Below, piece after piece: positions 45,640-58,539 of a stretch of DNA of 64,000 nucleotides (positions within the stretch are counted from its first letter, which is position 1; every line of letters begins with the position of its first letter). The position numbers and the translations under genes are program-made. The DNA comes from Legionella brunensis (GTDB taxonomy: Bacteria > Pseudomonadota > Gammaproteobacteria > Legionellales > Legionellaceae): the NCBI RefSeq assembly GCF_001467025.1, contig NZ_LNXV01000011.1, positions 1 through 64,000 of the forward strand, written 5' to 3'. Below the pieces are notes generated by a model, which was not told the DNA's origin, did no database searches, and saw nothing but the letters and a program-made list of their open reading frames with translations.

Positions 45640-46590
45640 TTAATTCTGTGTTCCTGATTTAAGCGCGCTAAATAATATACTGAGTATTAAAGTAACAACA
45701 ATTATTCCTAAGGAAAGAAAAATTGGCAGCGTAACCCAATAAGAAAGCAGCATTTTAAAGCCAATAAAAATCAAAATAAAAGCAATTCCATACTTTAATA
45801 GGCGAAAACGATCTGCCATATTCGCAAGCAGAAAATACATAGCCCGCAACCCTAATATGGCAAAAATATTTGATGTGAAAATTATAAATGGATCTTCTGT
45901 TATAGCGAAAATAGCCGGAATACTGTCCAGTGCAAAAATTAAATCGCTGGTCTCAATGAGAACCAAAACCATAAATAAAGGGGTAATATAAAATTGATTG
46001 GCTATTCTTACAAAAAATTTCTCTTCATGAAAAGTTTCTGTCACCCGCAGGTATTTCCGCATCCAGAATAAAATTGGATTTCTCTCCAATACAGGTTCTT
46101 TTTCAGCAAATAAAAATAATTTAACACCACTGATTAAGAGAAAACCGCCAAAAACATATAAAATCCAATGAAATTTAGTAACTAATAAAATACCTAATAA
46201 AATTAAGAACAAGCGCATAAAAATAGCACCTAACACACCAAACAATAAAACACGTCGCTGATACTCTAATGGGACAGCGAAGTATTTAAAAATCATTATA
46301 AAAATAAACATGTTATCTATCGATAGTGATTCCTCGATTAGATATCCTGTTAAAAATTCCAGAGCTTTTTGATGCGCCGTTGCCGCATCTGATGTTTGTA
46401 ACAGATAAAACCACAATAAGAGATTAAATAATAAGGCGAGAGCTACCCAGATAATCACCCAAGTCAATGCTTCTTTTGTTGAAACGCGGTGTACCTTCTT
46501 ACCACCTAGGAGGAGTATATCAATGGCCAGCATTAACCCTATAAAGAGAAAAAAAATAGCCCACATCCACCACTCACTCATTGAGTGCAT
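45640..46590 (-). CDS. TerC-family membrane protein (Alx-like)
   Basis: A 316-residue inner-membrane protein with about nine helices. The family signatures are SIDNMFIFIMIFKYF (Asp in the membrane) and ETSDLIFALDSIPA, both with conserved acidic residues thought to bind metal. TerC/Alx proteins export Mn2+ or assist metalation of exported enzymes. The ATG at 46590 has GGAG six bases upstream. I looked for a yybP-ykoY manganese riboswitch in the short leader and saw none. truD follows almost without a gap. Confidence 0.9.
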   Translation of the reverse strand: MHSMSEWWMWAIFFLFIGLMLAIDILLLGGKKVHRVSTKEALTWVIIWVALALLFNLLLWFYLLQTSDAATAHQKALEFLTGYLIEESLSIDNMFIFIMIFKYFAVPLEYQRRVLLFGVLGAIFMRLFLILLGILLVTKFHWILYVFGGFLLISGVKLFLFAEKEPVLERNPILFWMRKYLRVTETFHEEKFFVRIANQFYITPLFMVLVLIETSDLIFALDSIPAIFAITEDPFIIFTSNIFAILGLRAMYFLLANMADRFRLLKYGIAFILIFIGFKMLLSYWVTLPIFLSLGIIVVTLILSILFSALKSGTQN

Positions 46591-46686
46591 TCATTACTCC
46601 TTTTTGGTTATCACACCGGCTTAAACGAATAGATTCCCATCAACTGCTTTCTGGAATTTATAAAAAACAATGCTTTTTGTATATTT

Positions 46687-46706
46687 TTTAATCATTCCTT
46701 AAGGTA
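46687..46706 (+). promoter_or_regulatory. PmrA-like tandem box
   Basis: Two 9-mers, TTTAATCAT and CTTAAGGTA, separated by 2 bp, give an 11-bp period like the tandem cTTAATATT element described for PmrA-controlled Dot/Icm effector genes. The first half matches at TTAAT, the second at CTTAA. It lies 44 bp before the ATG of the next orphan gene. Match judged by eye. Confidence 0.3.
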
Positions 46707-46750
46707 AATATGAAAAAATAATCAAATAACATATTTTGGGTAACAATTCC

Positions 46751-48084
46751 ATGCTCAAAAAAACTGAATTACCTCTTTCGAATCAACATTCGCTTGAAAG
46801 TAAATACCAAAAATTTTGGTCACCCTTTCACTCGCCATTTGAAAACGCTAAGCGTGTATTAAGTAATTACTGTGTTCGAGATTTACTTCAATGGACACCT
46901 TCTATGTTCCATCGTGTGGGTAAAAATCGTACGAAACCTCATGTCGAGATTGTAGAAAAGATTTTGACCGACCTGACTGTTCACTCTGTTCCTGACCTTA
47001 TTCATGAGATAAACAACCAAATTAAAGTCTATGATCCTGACAGCTCCTTGCTCCGACGATTGCAATTTATTTGTCAAAAGATGAATATTGCTTATAGCAT
47101 AAACATTAAAGATCAAGGTGTTTCCCTTACTATTGGTAACCCCGCTCATACTGCACGATTAGAAGTAGATATAACTAATACCCCTAAATTTACTAAAGAA
47201 GAGCAAGAGTTTTCTCATACTACAATAAATAGCACTCAAACCAATAGCCAATCTACACCTCATGAACAATATTTAGAGTCCTATAAAAAATATCCGTTAT
47301 TAGACGAGTTTAATGACCCGCAAACAATCAAAATAGAGGATAGAGATTATCAGCATGTCACATTAGTTCGTGATCCTAAGGCGTTAAAAGATGGTGTTAG
47401 TTATTTATATGTAATCACTCCTGGTGGTGAAACGTGGTTTGCACCACAAATGAACAATTTTCGTAAATTAACCCACGGGGGCTTAATTAGAAAAGCTATG
47501 GGTATTACTGATGGTATGCCGACTCCGCCTGTTCTTGCTGCGGGCGTTTTTTTGAAAGGAAAAAGCACAGAAAAAAACCAAAGCAGCGAAGAAAAAAAAG
47601 AGGATGTTGCATTCTTAACGCTTGCAAGCGGTCATTTCGAACCCGGAGTAACAGCATATCATGCTGCACTTGAAGCTGTCATTGATAAATTAGATGGCTA
47701 TCATTTACACATCCAAATAGGGTATTCGCATACCCACTATAGCAATTTAGACTTTCGTGATTGCAGGGAAATAAGCTCTACCCTGATAAAGCAAAATCGA
47801 GCTTTTAAGTTAGAGCTGATAAGCTATATTCATCAATCAAGTAATAATTCAGCAAACGCTGAAATTTGTAATGTGGCACGTAAAATTTTGTTAGAGATTC
47901 ACGTTTCTGGTAAAGATTATAATGAAGAAGAATCGCTTAACTTTAGTGATCATGAATTAGAACTATTATTTAAAGATCAAAAACTAAGCACCCTTGTAGA
48001 AACGTATAAGCATATTTGTCCAGAAGCAATTAAGAGTTACCAACCCAATAACTTGTCAGAATCACAGAGTTACTCGATGAATTG

Positions 48085-48088
<4 letters not shown>
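46751..48088 (+). CDS. orphan protein, effector candidate
   Basis: A 445-residue protein of unknown family (the frame opens with TTG at 46736; ATG at 46751 chosen). It is soluble, with no signal peptide. Residues about 20-130 are helical; a middle region contains LYVITPGGETWFAP and LTLASGHFEPG followed by AYHAALEAV and HLHIQIGYSHTHY, which is His-rich and could form a folded enzyme-like core. The latter resembles patterns of Legionella proteins in which a conserved 'ASGHFEPG' stretch occurs, but I cannot name a function. It ends 4 bp inside the converging nif3-like gene. Effector status rests only on context and the PmrA-like box. Confidence 0.68.
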
Positions 48089-50346
<2,258 letters not shown>

Positions 50347-50407
50347 ACAACTTATTCTCACTCGGGGTTTATTTTTAACTTTTTACTGCGACCTACTGAC
50401 TTTTCTT

Positions 50408-50704
50408 CTACGAAGCAACATCGTCAGCAGGTCTTAATATCGCATCGACTCCGCAAAACTCAGCCAAGGCATGAACCGCCTTGGACATACCCTCGACTTC
50501 GCAGGTCTTATTTCTTACAGCACTCAATCTTTTTGCTTCAATTAACAGAGCAAGTCCTGCACTGTCACAATGAGTCACCTCACTTAAATCAAGCTTTACA
50601 AGATTACTTGTAACTTCACGGAAATACTTAACCAGACGCTCACAATCTGATTGTACTGTAGCAAAAGTCATTTCTCGTGATGGTTTAAATGATTGTACTT
50701 TCAC
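50408..50704 (-). CDS. mlaB: MlaB, STAS-domain subunit of phospholipid transporter
   Basis: A 98-residue cytoplasmic STAS protein that binds and regulates the MlaF ATPase. LDLSEVTHCDSAGLALLIEAKR is the STAS core, with the conserved Asp-Ser. It follows mlaC directly (stop and start adjacent) and closes the mlaFEDCB block. Confidence 0.9.
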   Translation of the reverse strand: MKVQSFKPSREMTFATVQSDCERLVKYFREVTSNLVKLDLSEVTHCDSAGLALLIEAKRLSAVRNKTCEVEGMSKAVHALAEFCGVDAILRPADDVAS

Positions 50705-51313
50705 TTATGCCGCCTTTCTAACGGGTTGCTCGCGCAACTGCTTAATAATTTCTTGCATGCTTGATTTTCTTAAGGCATCAGCAAATTGCGAACGGAAGCT
50801 TTGTAGTAAACTCACCCCTTCGACACTTAAATCATAAATTTTCCAAGTACCATTCTTAGAAACCAGGCTATAACTTAAAGGAATATTTTGTCCATTTGAA
50901 CGTATAATCACGCTATTTACACGCACAAAACGCCCTTCCAAAGAGCCTCTAATAGGCAAAAATTTAATTTTTTCATCAGTGTACTCAGCCAACGGAGTTG
51001 CATAAGTGCGAATCACCAACTGAGTAAATGCTTGAGAGAATTGTTGTCTTTCACTAGGAGAAGCCTTAGTCCAAGCTTGTCGACCTAGCACAGACCGTGA
51101 CATACCACTTACATCAACGTTAGGTAGTAAATAACGCTTTACTGCTTGGTGAATCACATGGGGATTTTGCTTTAAAGTTGATTTATTTTCTTTTAATGTA
51201 GCAATAATTTGATTCGCAGTACCTTCAAGCATTGGCAATGGGGACGTCTGGGCCCATAAAAATTGACTGAGCGACAACATGACCATAAAAACTAGTGATT
51301 TAATTGCTCTCAT
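50705..51313 (-). CDS. mlaC: MlaC, periplasmic phospholipid carrier
   Basis: A 202-residue secreted protein with an N-terminal signal peptide ending near WAQ. MlaC shuttles phospholipid between the outer-membrane MlaA complex and the inner-membrane MlaFEDB pump. The family pattern RYLLPNVDVSGMSRSVLGRQAWTKASP-type segment (residues about 65-92) and the C-terminal WKIYDLSVEGVSL are clear. mlaA is not in the window. Confidence 0.93.
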   Translation of the reverse strand: MRAIKSLVFMVMLSLSQFLWAQTSPLPMLEGTANQIIATLKENKSTLKQNPHVIHQAVKRYLLPNVDVSGMSRSVLGRQAWTKASPSERQQFSQAFTQLVIRTYATPLAEYTDEKIKFLPIRGSLEGRFVRVNSVIIRSNGQNIPLSYSLVSKNGTWKIYDLSVEGVSLLQSFRSQFADALRKSSMQEIIKQLREQPVRKAA

Positions 51314-51321
51314 AATTCACC

Positions 51322-51804
51322 TTATTTCTTATTAATATTAAATAAAAGCTGACCGATTAAATTTTCAAGAATGACAGCCTCCTGTGTTTTAGCAATGACA
51401 TCACCTTCACGTAGATAAGGGTGATCCTGTCCCTCTTCGTCATCAAAACCCGGGACAATACTGATGTAATTAGAACCTATCAATCCTTCTGTTAGAATTC
51501 TGGCAGAAGTATCTTCAAAAGGAATAGGCTTATCGTTGCGTAATAACATGGTTACCTTGGCATTTAATTCTCCTGGCTGCAATTCAATATGGGTAACCTC
51601 ACCAATTTTTACGCCTGCAACAGTCACTGGCGCTCTTACCTTTAGCCCACCGATATCAGTAAATTCAGCAGAAACATGATAACCTTTATTTGAAACCAAT
51701 GTTGTAAAACCGCTTACTTTCATCACCAGAATAAGTAAGGCAAACAAGCCTAGCAACATAAAAATGCCTACGCTTATATCTGTAAAACGTTGCCTATTAT
51801 TCAT
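51322..51804 (-). CDS. mlaD: MlaD, MCE-domain subunit of phospholipid transporter
   Basis: A 160-residue inner-membrane-anchored MCE protein. One N-terminal helix (IGIFMLLGLFALLILVMK-like) precedes the MCE domain with YHVSAEFTDIGGLKVRAPV and GVKIGEV; MlaD forms a hexameric ring on MlaE. The C-terminal part (LENLIGQLLF) forms the hydrophobic channel helix. Adjacent to mlaE without a gap. Confidence 0.93.
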   Translation of the reverse strand: MNNRQRFTDISVGIFMLLGLFALLILVMKVSGFTTLVSNKGYHVSAEFTDIGGLKVRAPVTVAGVKIGEVTHIELQPGELNAKVTMLLRNDKPIPFEDTSARILTEGLIGSNYISIVPGFDDEEGQDHPYLREGDVIAKTQEAVILENLIGQLLFNINKK

Positions 51805-52587
51805 TTACCAACCTCCAATCATCATCGCGGTCAAAATAAAGTCAAGTCCAAGCACTGCCAGCGAAGAATAGACTACAGTCCGTGTTGTTGCTTGACTAAT
51901 ACCTTCCGCCGTAGCAATACAATTAAACCCTTGAAATACGGCTATCCACACCACTACAAAAGCAAACACTATGCTTTTGATGATGCCGCTTAAAATATCC
52001 AACCGGAAATCAACAGCTGCCTGCATATTAGACCAAAAACTGCCGGCATCCACACCTAACCAATCCACACCTACAAAGTAACCACCATAAATAGCAACAG
52101 CAGTAAAAATTAATGCTAACAACGGTAAAGAAATTAATCCTGCAATAAAACGGGGATAAATAACCCGTCCTAATGGATCCACCCCCATCATATCCATACT
52201 TGCCAATTGTTCTGTTGCTTTCATCAAACCAATTTCAGCGGTTAAGGCAGAACCTGCTCGACCGGCAAATAATAGCGCACTAATTACCGGACCAAGCTCT
52301 CTTCCTATACTGAGTGCTAAAAGTTGCCCCAATTGGCTGCTAGCACCAAATTTTTGTAGGGTATTATAACCTTGTAAACCAATCACCATACCAACAAACA
52401 AAGCAGAAACCACAATAATCAAACAAGACAAAACCCCAACAAAGTAAAGCTGTCTTTTCAATGCAGGCCAAAGTCTTGATAAATCGGGGTTTCTTAAAAA
52501 CATGCGTAGCAAAAAGACCCCAGAGTGCCCCATTGCTTGCAAATTAATTATCCCTCGCTGCCCCAAGCGCGCAAACGTATCAAGCAT
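51805..52587 (-). CDS. mlaE: MlaE, permease of phospholipid transporter
   Basis: A 260-residue integral membrane permease with five to six helices. The family motif [24 protein letters not shown]-like segment (positions about 95-118) is complete, followed by [17 protein letters not shown]. Acts with MlaF, MlaB and MlaD to move phospholipids between membranes. Overlaps mlaF by 8 bp. Confidence 0.95.
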   Translation of the reverse strand: MLDTFARLGQRGIINLQAMGHSGVFLLRMFLRNPDLSRLWPALKRQLYFVGVLSCLIIVVSALFVGMVIGLQGYNTLQKFGASSQLGQLLALSIGRELGPVISALLFAGRAGSALTAEIGLMKATEQLASMDMMGVDPLGRVIYPRFIAGLISLPLLALIFTAVAIYGGYFVGVDWLGVDAGSFWSNMQAAVDFRLDILSGIIKSIVFAFVVVWIAVFQGFNCIATAEGISQATTRTVVYSSLAVLGLDFILTAMMIGGW

Positions 52588-53377
52588 CTAACAACTCCTC
52601 AGTGTATGGGCGAGCTGGGTAATGAAAAGGCACTACGCCATCAGCTTCACCATGCATAAATTGTTTAACTTGAGGTTGATCTGATTTTTTTAATTCAAAA
52701 GGCGTGCCATGTCCGATGACTTTTCCTCCAGCAATCAAGTAAATGTAATCAGCAATTGAACAAGTTTCTTCTACATCATGAGAAACAATGATAGTCGTCG
52801 TTTGCAACAGTTGATTTAATCGCTGGATTAAACGTACAAGAACCCCCATAGAAATCGGATCTTGTCCCGTGAAAGGTTCGTCATACATCATTAACTCAGG
52901 ATCAAGGGCAATAGTTCGGGCTAATGCTACACGTCTTGCCATCCCACCTGAAAGCTCATCCGGCATTAGCTGCGCTGCTCCTCGAAGGCCGACCGCCTCG
53001 AGTTTCATTAAAACAATATCCCTTAACATGGCCTCGTTTAGATTAGTATGCTCCCGCAAAGGAAATGCGACATTCTCAAACACAGACAAATGAGTAAAAA
53101 GAGCACTACTTTGGAATAATAATCCCATCTTACGCCGTGCCAGGTACAATTCCTTACGGGATAACTGATGAATATTAGCGCCATCAATAAAGATTTTCCC
53201 TGCTTGCGGATACAGCTGAGCACCAATTAAGCGTAAAAGCGTTGTCTTACCGCTCCCACTCGGCCCCATTATTGCTGTAATTTTTCCGCGCGGCATGACC
53301 ATATCCACGCTATCAAAAATGCGGCGTTCGCCTCTGGCAAAGGTAAGATTAGTGATTTGCACTAAATTATCCTGCAT
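52580..53377 (-). CDS. mlaF: MlaF, ATPase of phospholipid transporter
   Basis: A 265-residue ABC ATPase: Walker [10 protein letters not shown], signature LSGGMARR, Walker [14 protein letters not shown] and H-loop SHD. The frame is open to a GTG at 53458, but the extra 27 residues are not part of MlaF; the ATG at 53377 gives the family length (E. coli 269). First gene of the leftward mlaFEDCB-ibaG-murA-nif3 unit, divergent from kdsD across 194 bp. Confidence 0.94.
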   Translation of the reverse strand: MQDNLVQITNLTFARGERRIFDSVDMVMPRGKITAIMGPSGSGKTTLLRLIGAQLYPQAGKIFIDGANIHQLSRKELYLARRKMGLLFQSSALFTHLSVFENVAFPLREHTNLNEAMLRDIVLMKLEAVGLRGAAQLMPDELSGGMARRVALARTIALDPELMMYDEPFTGQDPISMGVLVRLIQRLNQLLQTTTIIVSHDVEETCSIADYIYLIAGGKVIGHGTPFELKKSDQPQVKQFMHGEADGVVPFHYPARPYTEELLDA

Positions 53378-53571
53378 TTTATTTTTATTCCGGCAGAAAA
53401 TTAAATGACGATTATATACTCGATAAGAGTCATTTTGCGAATTAAAAAAGATTGACACCTACTCTTCTCATTTATTTCAGTAATCATTTTGCAAAATGTG
53501 GTCCAAAGATCATGAATGAATGAAAACTACAAAGAATAAAATTACTATGATACAATTCACACCTTGTTTAA

Positions 53572-54549
53572 ATGACACTAGAGCATATGAATTTTTGCAA
53601 ATTAGGCCTTGCAGTCATTGAAACCGAGGCGCAAGCAGTACTTGAGTTGACCCAACGTATTGACGAGCGCTTTGAAGCCGCTTGCGAGTTATTGCTCGCT
53701 TGCAAAGGACGTGTTGTTGTCACTGGCATGGGTAAGTCAGGACATATTGGCAATAAAATTGCCGCAACTCTCTCAAGTACAGGTACTCCTGCTTTTTTTA
53801 TGCATCCTGGTGAAGCCAGCCATGGTGACTTAGGGATGATTACACGACAAGACCTTGTTCTTGCAATTTCTAACTCAGGTTTTACCAATGAAATCATCAT
53901 CCTACTCCCTCTTCTAAAACGACTTGAAGTCCCACTCATTACTTTAACAGGAAATAGTGAGTCGACCATTGCAAAAGCAGCCAATATCAATCTTGATATA
54001 AGCATTCGTCAAGAGGCCTGCCCTTTAGGCCTCGCCCCAACTACGAGCACTACTGTTTCTTTAGTGATGGGCGATGCTTTAGCAGTGGCTCTACTGCAGG
54101 CCAGAGGATTTAGTGCCGAAGATTTTGCCCTGGCGCATCCAGGGGGAGCTTTAGGCAGACGTCTATTATTACGTATTGACGAACTTTGCCATGAGGGCGA
54201 AGGACTACCTGTGGTCCATGAGCAAGCCACTATTAGTGAAGCATTAATTGAAGTAACGGCTAAAAAATTAGGAATGACTTGCGTTGTTGACTCTCATGGA
54301 CAGCTCGCTGGTGTATATACCGATGGTGACGTAAGAAGAACGTTAACACACAATTTTGATATTAATACAACACCCTTGGCTACCGTAATGACTAGAAATT
54401 GTAAAACAATTAAGAAAGGACTTTTAGCAGCTGAAGCTTTGGCAATAATACAGAAATATAGTATTACCTCCCTTGTGGTTGTCGATGATGCAAATAGGCC
54501 GATAGCGGTTATACACTTGCATGACTTACTGCGAGCTGGTGTTTTTTAG
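53572..54549 (+). CDS. kdsD: arabinose-5-phosphate isomerase
   Basis: A 325-residue cytosolic isomerase making D-arabinose 5-phosphate from ribulose 5-phosphate for Kdo and hence LPS. SIS domain (about 35-190) with TGMGKSGHIGNKIAATLSST and ISNSGFTNE; two CBS domains follow (about 205-325, with GVYTDGDVRRT and VMTRNC). Length matches E. coli KdsD (328). A TATGAT lies about 20 bp upstream; the Shine-Dalgarno is weak. First gene of kdsD-kdsC-lptC-lptA-lptB. Confidence 0.95.
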   Translation: MTLEHMNFCKLGLAVIETEAQAVLELTQRIDERFEAACELLLACKGRVVVTGMGKSGHIGNKIAATLSSTGTPAFFMHPGEASHGDLGMITRQDLVLAISNSGFTNEIIILLPLLKRLEVPLITLTGNSESTIAKAANINLDISIRQEACPLGLAPTTSTTVSLVMGDALAVALLQARGFSAEDFALAHPGGALGRRLLLRIDELCHEGEGLPVVHEQATISEALIEVTAKKLGMTCVVDSHGQLAGVYTDGDVRRTLTHNFDINTTPLATVMTRNCKTIKKGLLAAEALAIIQKYSITSLVVVDDANRPIAVIHLHDLLRAGVF

Positions 54550-54584
54550 ATTAAGTATTATTTAGAATCTCGTAAAGGGTAAAA

Positions 54585-55112
54585 ATGAACGAATTAATTG
54601 AAAAAGCAAAAAAAATCAAATGTTTGATTTGCGATGTAGACGGCGTATTAACCGATGGTCTTCTTTATCTTGATAATCACGGGAATGAATTAAAAGCTTT
54701 TCATGTGCAAGATGGCATGGGTTTGAAATTGCTCATGGCAGCAGGTATTCAAGTGGCAGTGATCACAACCTCAGTCAATGCAGTTATTGATCATCGAATG
54801 AAACAACTGGGTATCCAACATTATTTTACAGGACAAGTTGACAAACAGAATGCTTTTGCTCAACTTAAAACACGTCTAAGGTTCAACAGTGATGAGTTTG
54901 CTTATATTGGTGATGACTTGCCTGATTTACCTATTATCCAACAAGTCGGTTTAGGGGTAGCGGTAGCGAATGCTGTACGTCAAGTCAAGGAATTTGCAGC
55001 TTGGCAAACAGGACAAACCGGAGGTCGTGGTGCTGTTCGTGAAGTATGTGAACTAATTTTAAGTGCGCAAAATAAACAAGAAATTGCGCTTTCAAGGTAT
55101 TTATCCTCATGA
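54585..55112 (+). CDS. kdsC: 3-deoxy-D-manno-octulosonate 8-phosphate phosphatase
   Basis: A 175-residue HAD-family phosphatase of the tetrameric, capless C0 type. CDVDGVLTDG near residue 17 contains the two catalytic Asp residues; GDDLPDLPI is motif IV for Mg2+. It releases phosphate from Kdo-8-P. The last codons overlap lptC by 4 bp. Confidence 0.95.
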   Translation: MNELIEKAKKIKCLICDVDGVLTDGLLYLDNHGNELKAFHVQDGMGLKLLMAAGIQVAVITTSVNAVIDHRMKQLGIQHYFTGQVDKQNAFAQLKTRLRFNSDEFAYIGDDLPDLPIIQQVGLGVAVANAVRQVKEFAAWQTGQTGGRGAVREVCELILSAQNKQEIALSRYLSS

Positions 55113-55681
55113 ATGCCGCTAAACAAGCAGCATGGCTATTTTGTGCTCTCATAGCACTTGCCTGCTCAGGATGGTACTTCGCTAGCTCAACCATGGTTAA
55201 GAAACTGGATGATGAAACTCTTTCTCAATCGGTAGATAGCATCGTGACAAATTTAACTGTCCGTCGCTTTGATGAACAAGGAAAATTAATAAATTATCTG
55301 CGAACACCAGAAATGCAGCATATTCCGGCAAATAATATTAATTTGTTAAAAAAACCTTATATTGTTATTACTCAGCCTGGTCAACCTGCCTGGCAGATTA
55401 ATTCCGATAAAGCGAAAGCTATCCATGGTGGTGAACAAATTACTTTTATTCAAAATGTCATCGTCCATCAAAATAAAGGCGAGCACTCACAAGAAAGCAC
55501 AATGAAAACAGAAGAGCTCACCTATTTTTCGAAAGAAAAGTTAGCAACCACAAACCTTGCTGTGAGTTTTCAACAGCCTGGAAGCATAGTGCATTCACAA
55601 GGAATGAAAGCTTATCTGGCAGATAAGCGGGTACAACTACTAAGCAGAGCGCATGCAATTTATGAACCTAAGCAAGGATAA
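55109..55681 (+). CDS. lptC: LptC, LPS export bitopic protein
   Basis: A 190-residue protein with one N-terminal membrane helix (about 8-25) and a periplasmic beta-jellyroll. It receives LPS from LptB2FG and passes it to LptA. The family pattern appears in NLTVRRFDEQGKLINYL and in the regular beta-strand spacing with KTEELTY. Sequence similarity in this family is low; the operon position between kdsC and lptA confirms the call. Its end overlaps the lptA start by 29 bp. Confidence 0.9.
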   Translation: MNAAKQAAWLFCALIALACSGWYFASSTMVKKLDDETLSQSVDSIVTNLTVRRFDEQGKLINYLRTPEMQHIPANNINLLKKPYIVITQPGQPAWQINSDKAKAIHGGEQITFIQNVIVHQNKGEHSQESTMKTEELTYFSKEKLATTNLAVSFQQPGSIVHSQGMKAYLADKRVQLLSRAHAIYEPKQG

Positions 55682-56180
55682 AATAGTTAAACTAATTACT
55701 CTATTGGTATTAGTCATTACTACTAAAACCAGTTTGGCCATGCCTGACGATCGGGAAAAGGTTGCAGAACTAACTGCTGATTCCGCAGATCTAAGCCAAC
55801 ATACGCATCGTGGCGAGTATATCGGCAATGTGGAGTTTGATCAGGGAACCACTCATTTACGAGCGGCCAAAGCAATTACTGAGGGAAATCAACAAAATAA
55901 ATTAATTCTTGCCATCGCACTAGGAAATGAAACTGCTCAAGCCCATTACTGGACCCAAACTGCTCTGGATAAACCACTACTTCATGCTTATGCTGATATG
56001 ATCCGTTATTATCCTGAACGTCATTTGGTTGAATTAATTGGCAATGCGCGGGTTACTCAGGGAGACAACTCCTTCTCTGGCCCTAAAATTAGTTATGATA
56101 CGGAAAAACAACACGTTATCTCCAAGGGTGATACTAAGAATCGAACTACAATCATCATTCATCCTGAGAAAAAAGCATGA
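55653..56180 (+). CDS. lptA: LptA, periplasmic LPS bridge protein
   Basis: A 175-residue secreted protein with a signal peptide (about 1-29, cleavage near SLA). The OstA/LptA jellyroll repeats are visible as [19 protein letters not shown] and [19 protein letters not shown]. It forms the periplasmic bridge that carries LPS. The start may be the ATG at 55662. Overlaps lptB by 4 bp. Confidence 0.92.
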   Translation: MQFMNLSKDKIVKLITLLVLVITTKTSLAMPDDREKVAELTADSADLSQHTHRGEYIGNVEFDQGTTHLRAAKAITEGNQQNKLILAIALGNETAQAHYWTQTALDKPLLHAYADMIRYYPERHLVELIGNARVTQGDNSFSGPKISYDTEKQHVISKGDTKNRTTIIIHPEKKA

Positions 56181-56902
56181 GTGAATTATCAGCACGACAT
56201 CTAAAAAAATCATTTAAGACACGTACTGTTGTTAATGATGTCAGCATTAACATTCGTAGAGGCGAATGTGTGGGTTTATTGGGTCCCAATGGCGCGGGTA
56301 AAACCACTTGCTTTTACATGATTGTTGGTCTTCAATCTTGCGATGAAGGTCAGATTATCCTTAATGATAAGGATATTACCAAAGCCCCTATGCATCAACG
56401 AGCACGTTTAGGCATTGGTTATTTACCTCAAGAAGCTTCCGTATTTCGTAAAATGTCCGTAGCAGACAATATTTTATCTATATTGCAATTACGCAAAGAT
56501 TTAGATGACGCCTCACGCCAAGACAAACTACAAGAATTAATGCAGGAATTTCATATTTCTCATATTCAAAAAAGTTTAGGTATGAGTCTTTCTGGAGGGG
56601 AACGCCGTCGAGTAGAAATCGCTCGAGCTCTGGCAATTGAGCCTAATTTTATTTTATTAGACGAACCTTTTGCAGGTGTAGACCCTATTTCAGTTCTCGA
56701 TATCAAAAAAATTATTCTCCACTTGTGTGATAAAGGTATTGGCGTATTAATTACGGATCACAATGTACGAGAAACTTTAGATATCTGCGAACGTGCCTAT
56801 ATTGTGAGCCAGGGAAAAATTCTTTGCGAAGGGGCTCCTGAAGCAATTTTAGGTAATCAACAAGTTCGAGCTGTTTATTTAGGTGAAGAGTTTTCTTTGT
56901 AG
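56177..56902 (+). CDS. lptB: LptB, ATPase of LPS exporter
   Basis: A 241-residue ABC ATPase that powers LPS extraction with LptF/LptG. Walker [11 protein letters not shown]-loop [12 protein letters not shown], signature LSGGERRR, Walker [14 protein letters not shown] and H-loop TDHNV are complete. In many gammaproteobacteria rpoN follows lptB; here trpG does. Confidence 0.96.
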   Translation: MSELSARHLKKSFKTRTVVNDVSINIRRGECVGLLGPNGAGKTTCFYMIVGLQSCDEGQIILNDKDITKAPMHQRARLGIGYLPQEASVFRKMSVADNILSILQLRKDLDDASRQDKLQELMQEFHISHIQKSLGMSLSGGERRRVEIARALAIEPNFILLDEPFAGVDPISVLDIKKIILHLCDKGIGVLITDHNVRETLDICERAYIVSQGKILCEGAPEAILGNQQVRAVYLGEEFSL

Positions 56903-56963
56903 TTCGCAAAATTGTTCTAGAGCATGTCCTAAATTCAGCTGAATCTATTTAATCAGGATTTTA

Positions 56964-57533
56964 ATGTTACTTATCATTGATAATTACGACTCCTTTACCT
57001 ATAACCTGGTGCAATATTTCCAATGTTTAGGACAAGAAGTTATGGTGTATGCTAATGATTGTATTGATACTAATGATATTCAGCAATTAGCCCCCCAATA
57101 TCTTGTTATCTCGCCCGGCCCTAATGGTCCTCAAGAGGCTGGTATTTCACTTGCAGCAATTGGACAATTTCATCAACAAATACCAATTTTAGGGATTTGT
57201 CTTGGACACCAATGTTTAGCTCACTACTTTGGTGCTTCGATTGTTCAAGCGCAAACTATTATGCATGGTAAAACCTCCGCTATCGTACACCATAAACATG
57301 GTCTTTTTCGTAACTTGCCAAGTCCTTTTCAAGCAACTCGCTACCATTCCCTCTGCGTAGATCCAAAGACTCTTCCTGTTTGCTTTTCCGTTGATGCCTG
57401 GGCTGAAAATACCATCATGGCGATTTCTCATCGTCAATACCCGGTTTATGGTCTACAATTTCATCCGGAAGCCATTTTAAGCGAATACGGTTTACAATTA
57501 CTAACCCATTTTTTAGAGCATGAATACAAATAA
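56964..57533 (+). CDS. trpG: anthranilate/aminodeoxychorismate synthase glutaminase subunit
   Basis: A 189-residue class I glutamine amidotransferase that supplies ammonia for anthranilate (TrpE) or aminodeoxychorismate (PabB). Triad: Cys in GICLGHQCLA, His and Glu in LQFHPEAIL. It overlaps trpD by 14 bp, so tryptophan synthesis is the likely main use, but single TrpG/PabA proteins often serve both pathways. No trpE in the window. Confidence 0.92.
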   Translation: MLLIIDNYDSFTYNLVQYFQCLGQEVMVYANDCIDTNDIQQLAPQYLVISPGPNGPQEAGISLAAIGQFHQQIPILGICLGHQCLAHYFGASIVQAQTIMHGKTSAIVHHKHGLFRNLPSPFQATRYHSLCVDPKTLPVCFSVDAWAENTIMAISHRQYPVYGLQFHPEAILSEYGLQLLTHFLEHEYK

Positions 57534-58539
57534 ACTTTTTGAGCAATTAATAGCGCACGAGAATTTAACATCATCACAAGTGCAGAGCTTCATGCATGCA
57601 TGCATGAGCGGTGAATTAACTGATGTACAAATAGCAACTTTCCTGGCCTTGATGCGAATGAAAGGAGAAACCACAGAAGAGTTAACCACTGCTGCAATGG
57701 TAATGATGGAACTCGCCCATTCAATTGATCTAGGGGAGGACCTTATTGATATTGTTGGAACTGGCGGCGATGGAAAAAATACTTTCAATGTCTCAACTAT
57801 TAGCAGTTTTGTAGTTGCAGCAGCCGGTGTTCGAGTTGCAAAACACGGCAACCGCTCCGTTTCAAGCCGCAGCGGCAGCGCTGATTTATTATTGCAAGCA
57901 GGTTTTGAACTGCAGCTTAGTGATGAGCAATTCCAGAACTGTATGCAGCAGTGTGGGGTTAGTTTTTTATTTGCACCTCATTTTCACCAAGCAATGCAGC
58001 ATGCGCGTAAGGCCCGCCAACAACTCGGTATTCGTACTTTATTCAATCTTCTTGGTCCACTCATAAATCCTGCACATGTCAAAAAGCAGGTGGTTGGGGT
58101 GTATACAAAACATTGGCTTGAGCCTTTGGCTAGAGTTTTAGCAAATTTAGGAAGCCAACATGCTTTAGTTATCAACTCTCGTGACGGTATGGATGAGGTC
58201 AGCGTTTCAGCCATTACTGACGTCATAGAATATCAACATGGGGAATTAAAACATTGGACTATCAATCCAAAAGAGTATGATTGCTACCATCTCTCCCTGG
58301 ATGAAATAGTTGTTGAATCGCCAGCTCAGAGTTTAGCCTTAGCTGAAGAAGTATTTAGTGGCCAACAAGGCCCTGCCCGTGACATCGTTTTATTAAATAC
58401 AGCTACCGCACTTTATTGTGCCGATCCCAGCATGAGTTTTGGTGAGGCAATTGAAAAAGGAAAAAAAGCAATCGATAGCGGCGAAGCTGGACGCAAATTT
58501 CAGCAACTAAAAGAATTAACCCATATGAGCAAAAAATAA
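57520..58539 (+). CDS. trpD: anthranilate phosphoribosyltransferase
   Basis: A 339-residue enzyme joining anthranilate to PRPP. The PRPP loop [15 protein letters not shown] (about 79-93), [15 protein letters not shown] and the HxxxMKHARKAR-like [17 protein letters not shown] are typical. Its stop overlaps the trpC start by one base (TAATG). Confidence 0.95.
   Translation: MNTNKLFEQLIAHENLTSSQVQSFMHACMSGELTDVQIATFLALMRMKGETTEELTTAAMVMMELAHSIDLGEDLIDIVGTGGDGKNTFNVSTISSFVVAAAGVRVAKHGNRSVSSRSGSADLLLQAGFELQLSDEQFQNCMQQCGVSFLFAPHFHQAMQHARKARQQLGIRTLFNLLGPLINPAHVKKQVVGVYTKHWLEPLARVLANLGSQHALVINSRDGMDEVSVSAITDVIEYQHGELKHWTINPKEYDCYHLSLDEIVVESPAQSLALAEEVFSGQQGPARDIVLLNTATALYCADPSMSFGEAIEKGKKAIDSGEAGRKFQQLKELTHMSKK

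Noticed and set aside
46591-46735. yybP-ykoY manganese riboswitch upstream of the TerC-like gene
   Set aside because: The leader is short and I could not find the paired conserved loops of that riboswitch; only an isolated GCCGGTG-like segment is present.
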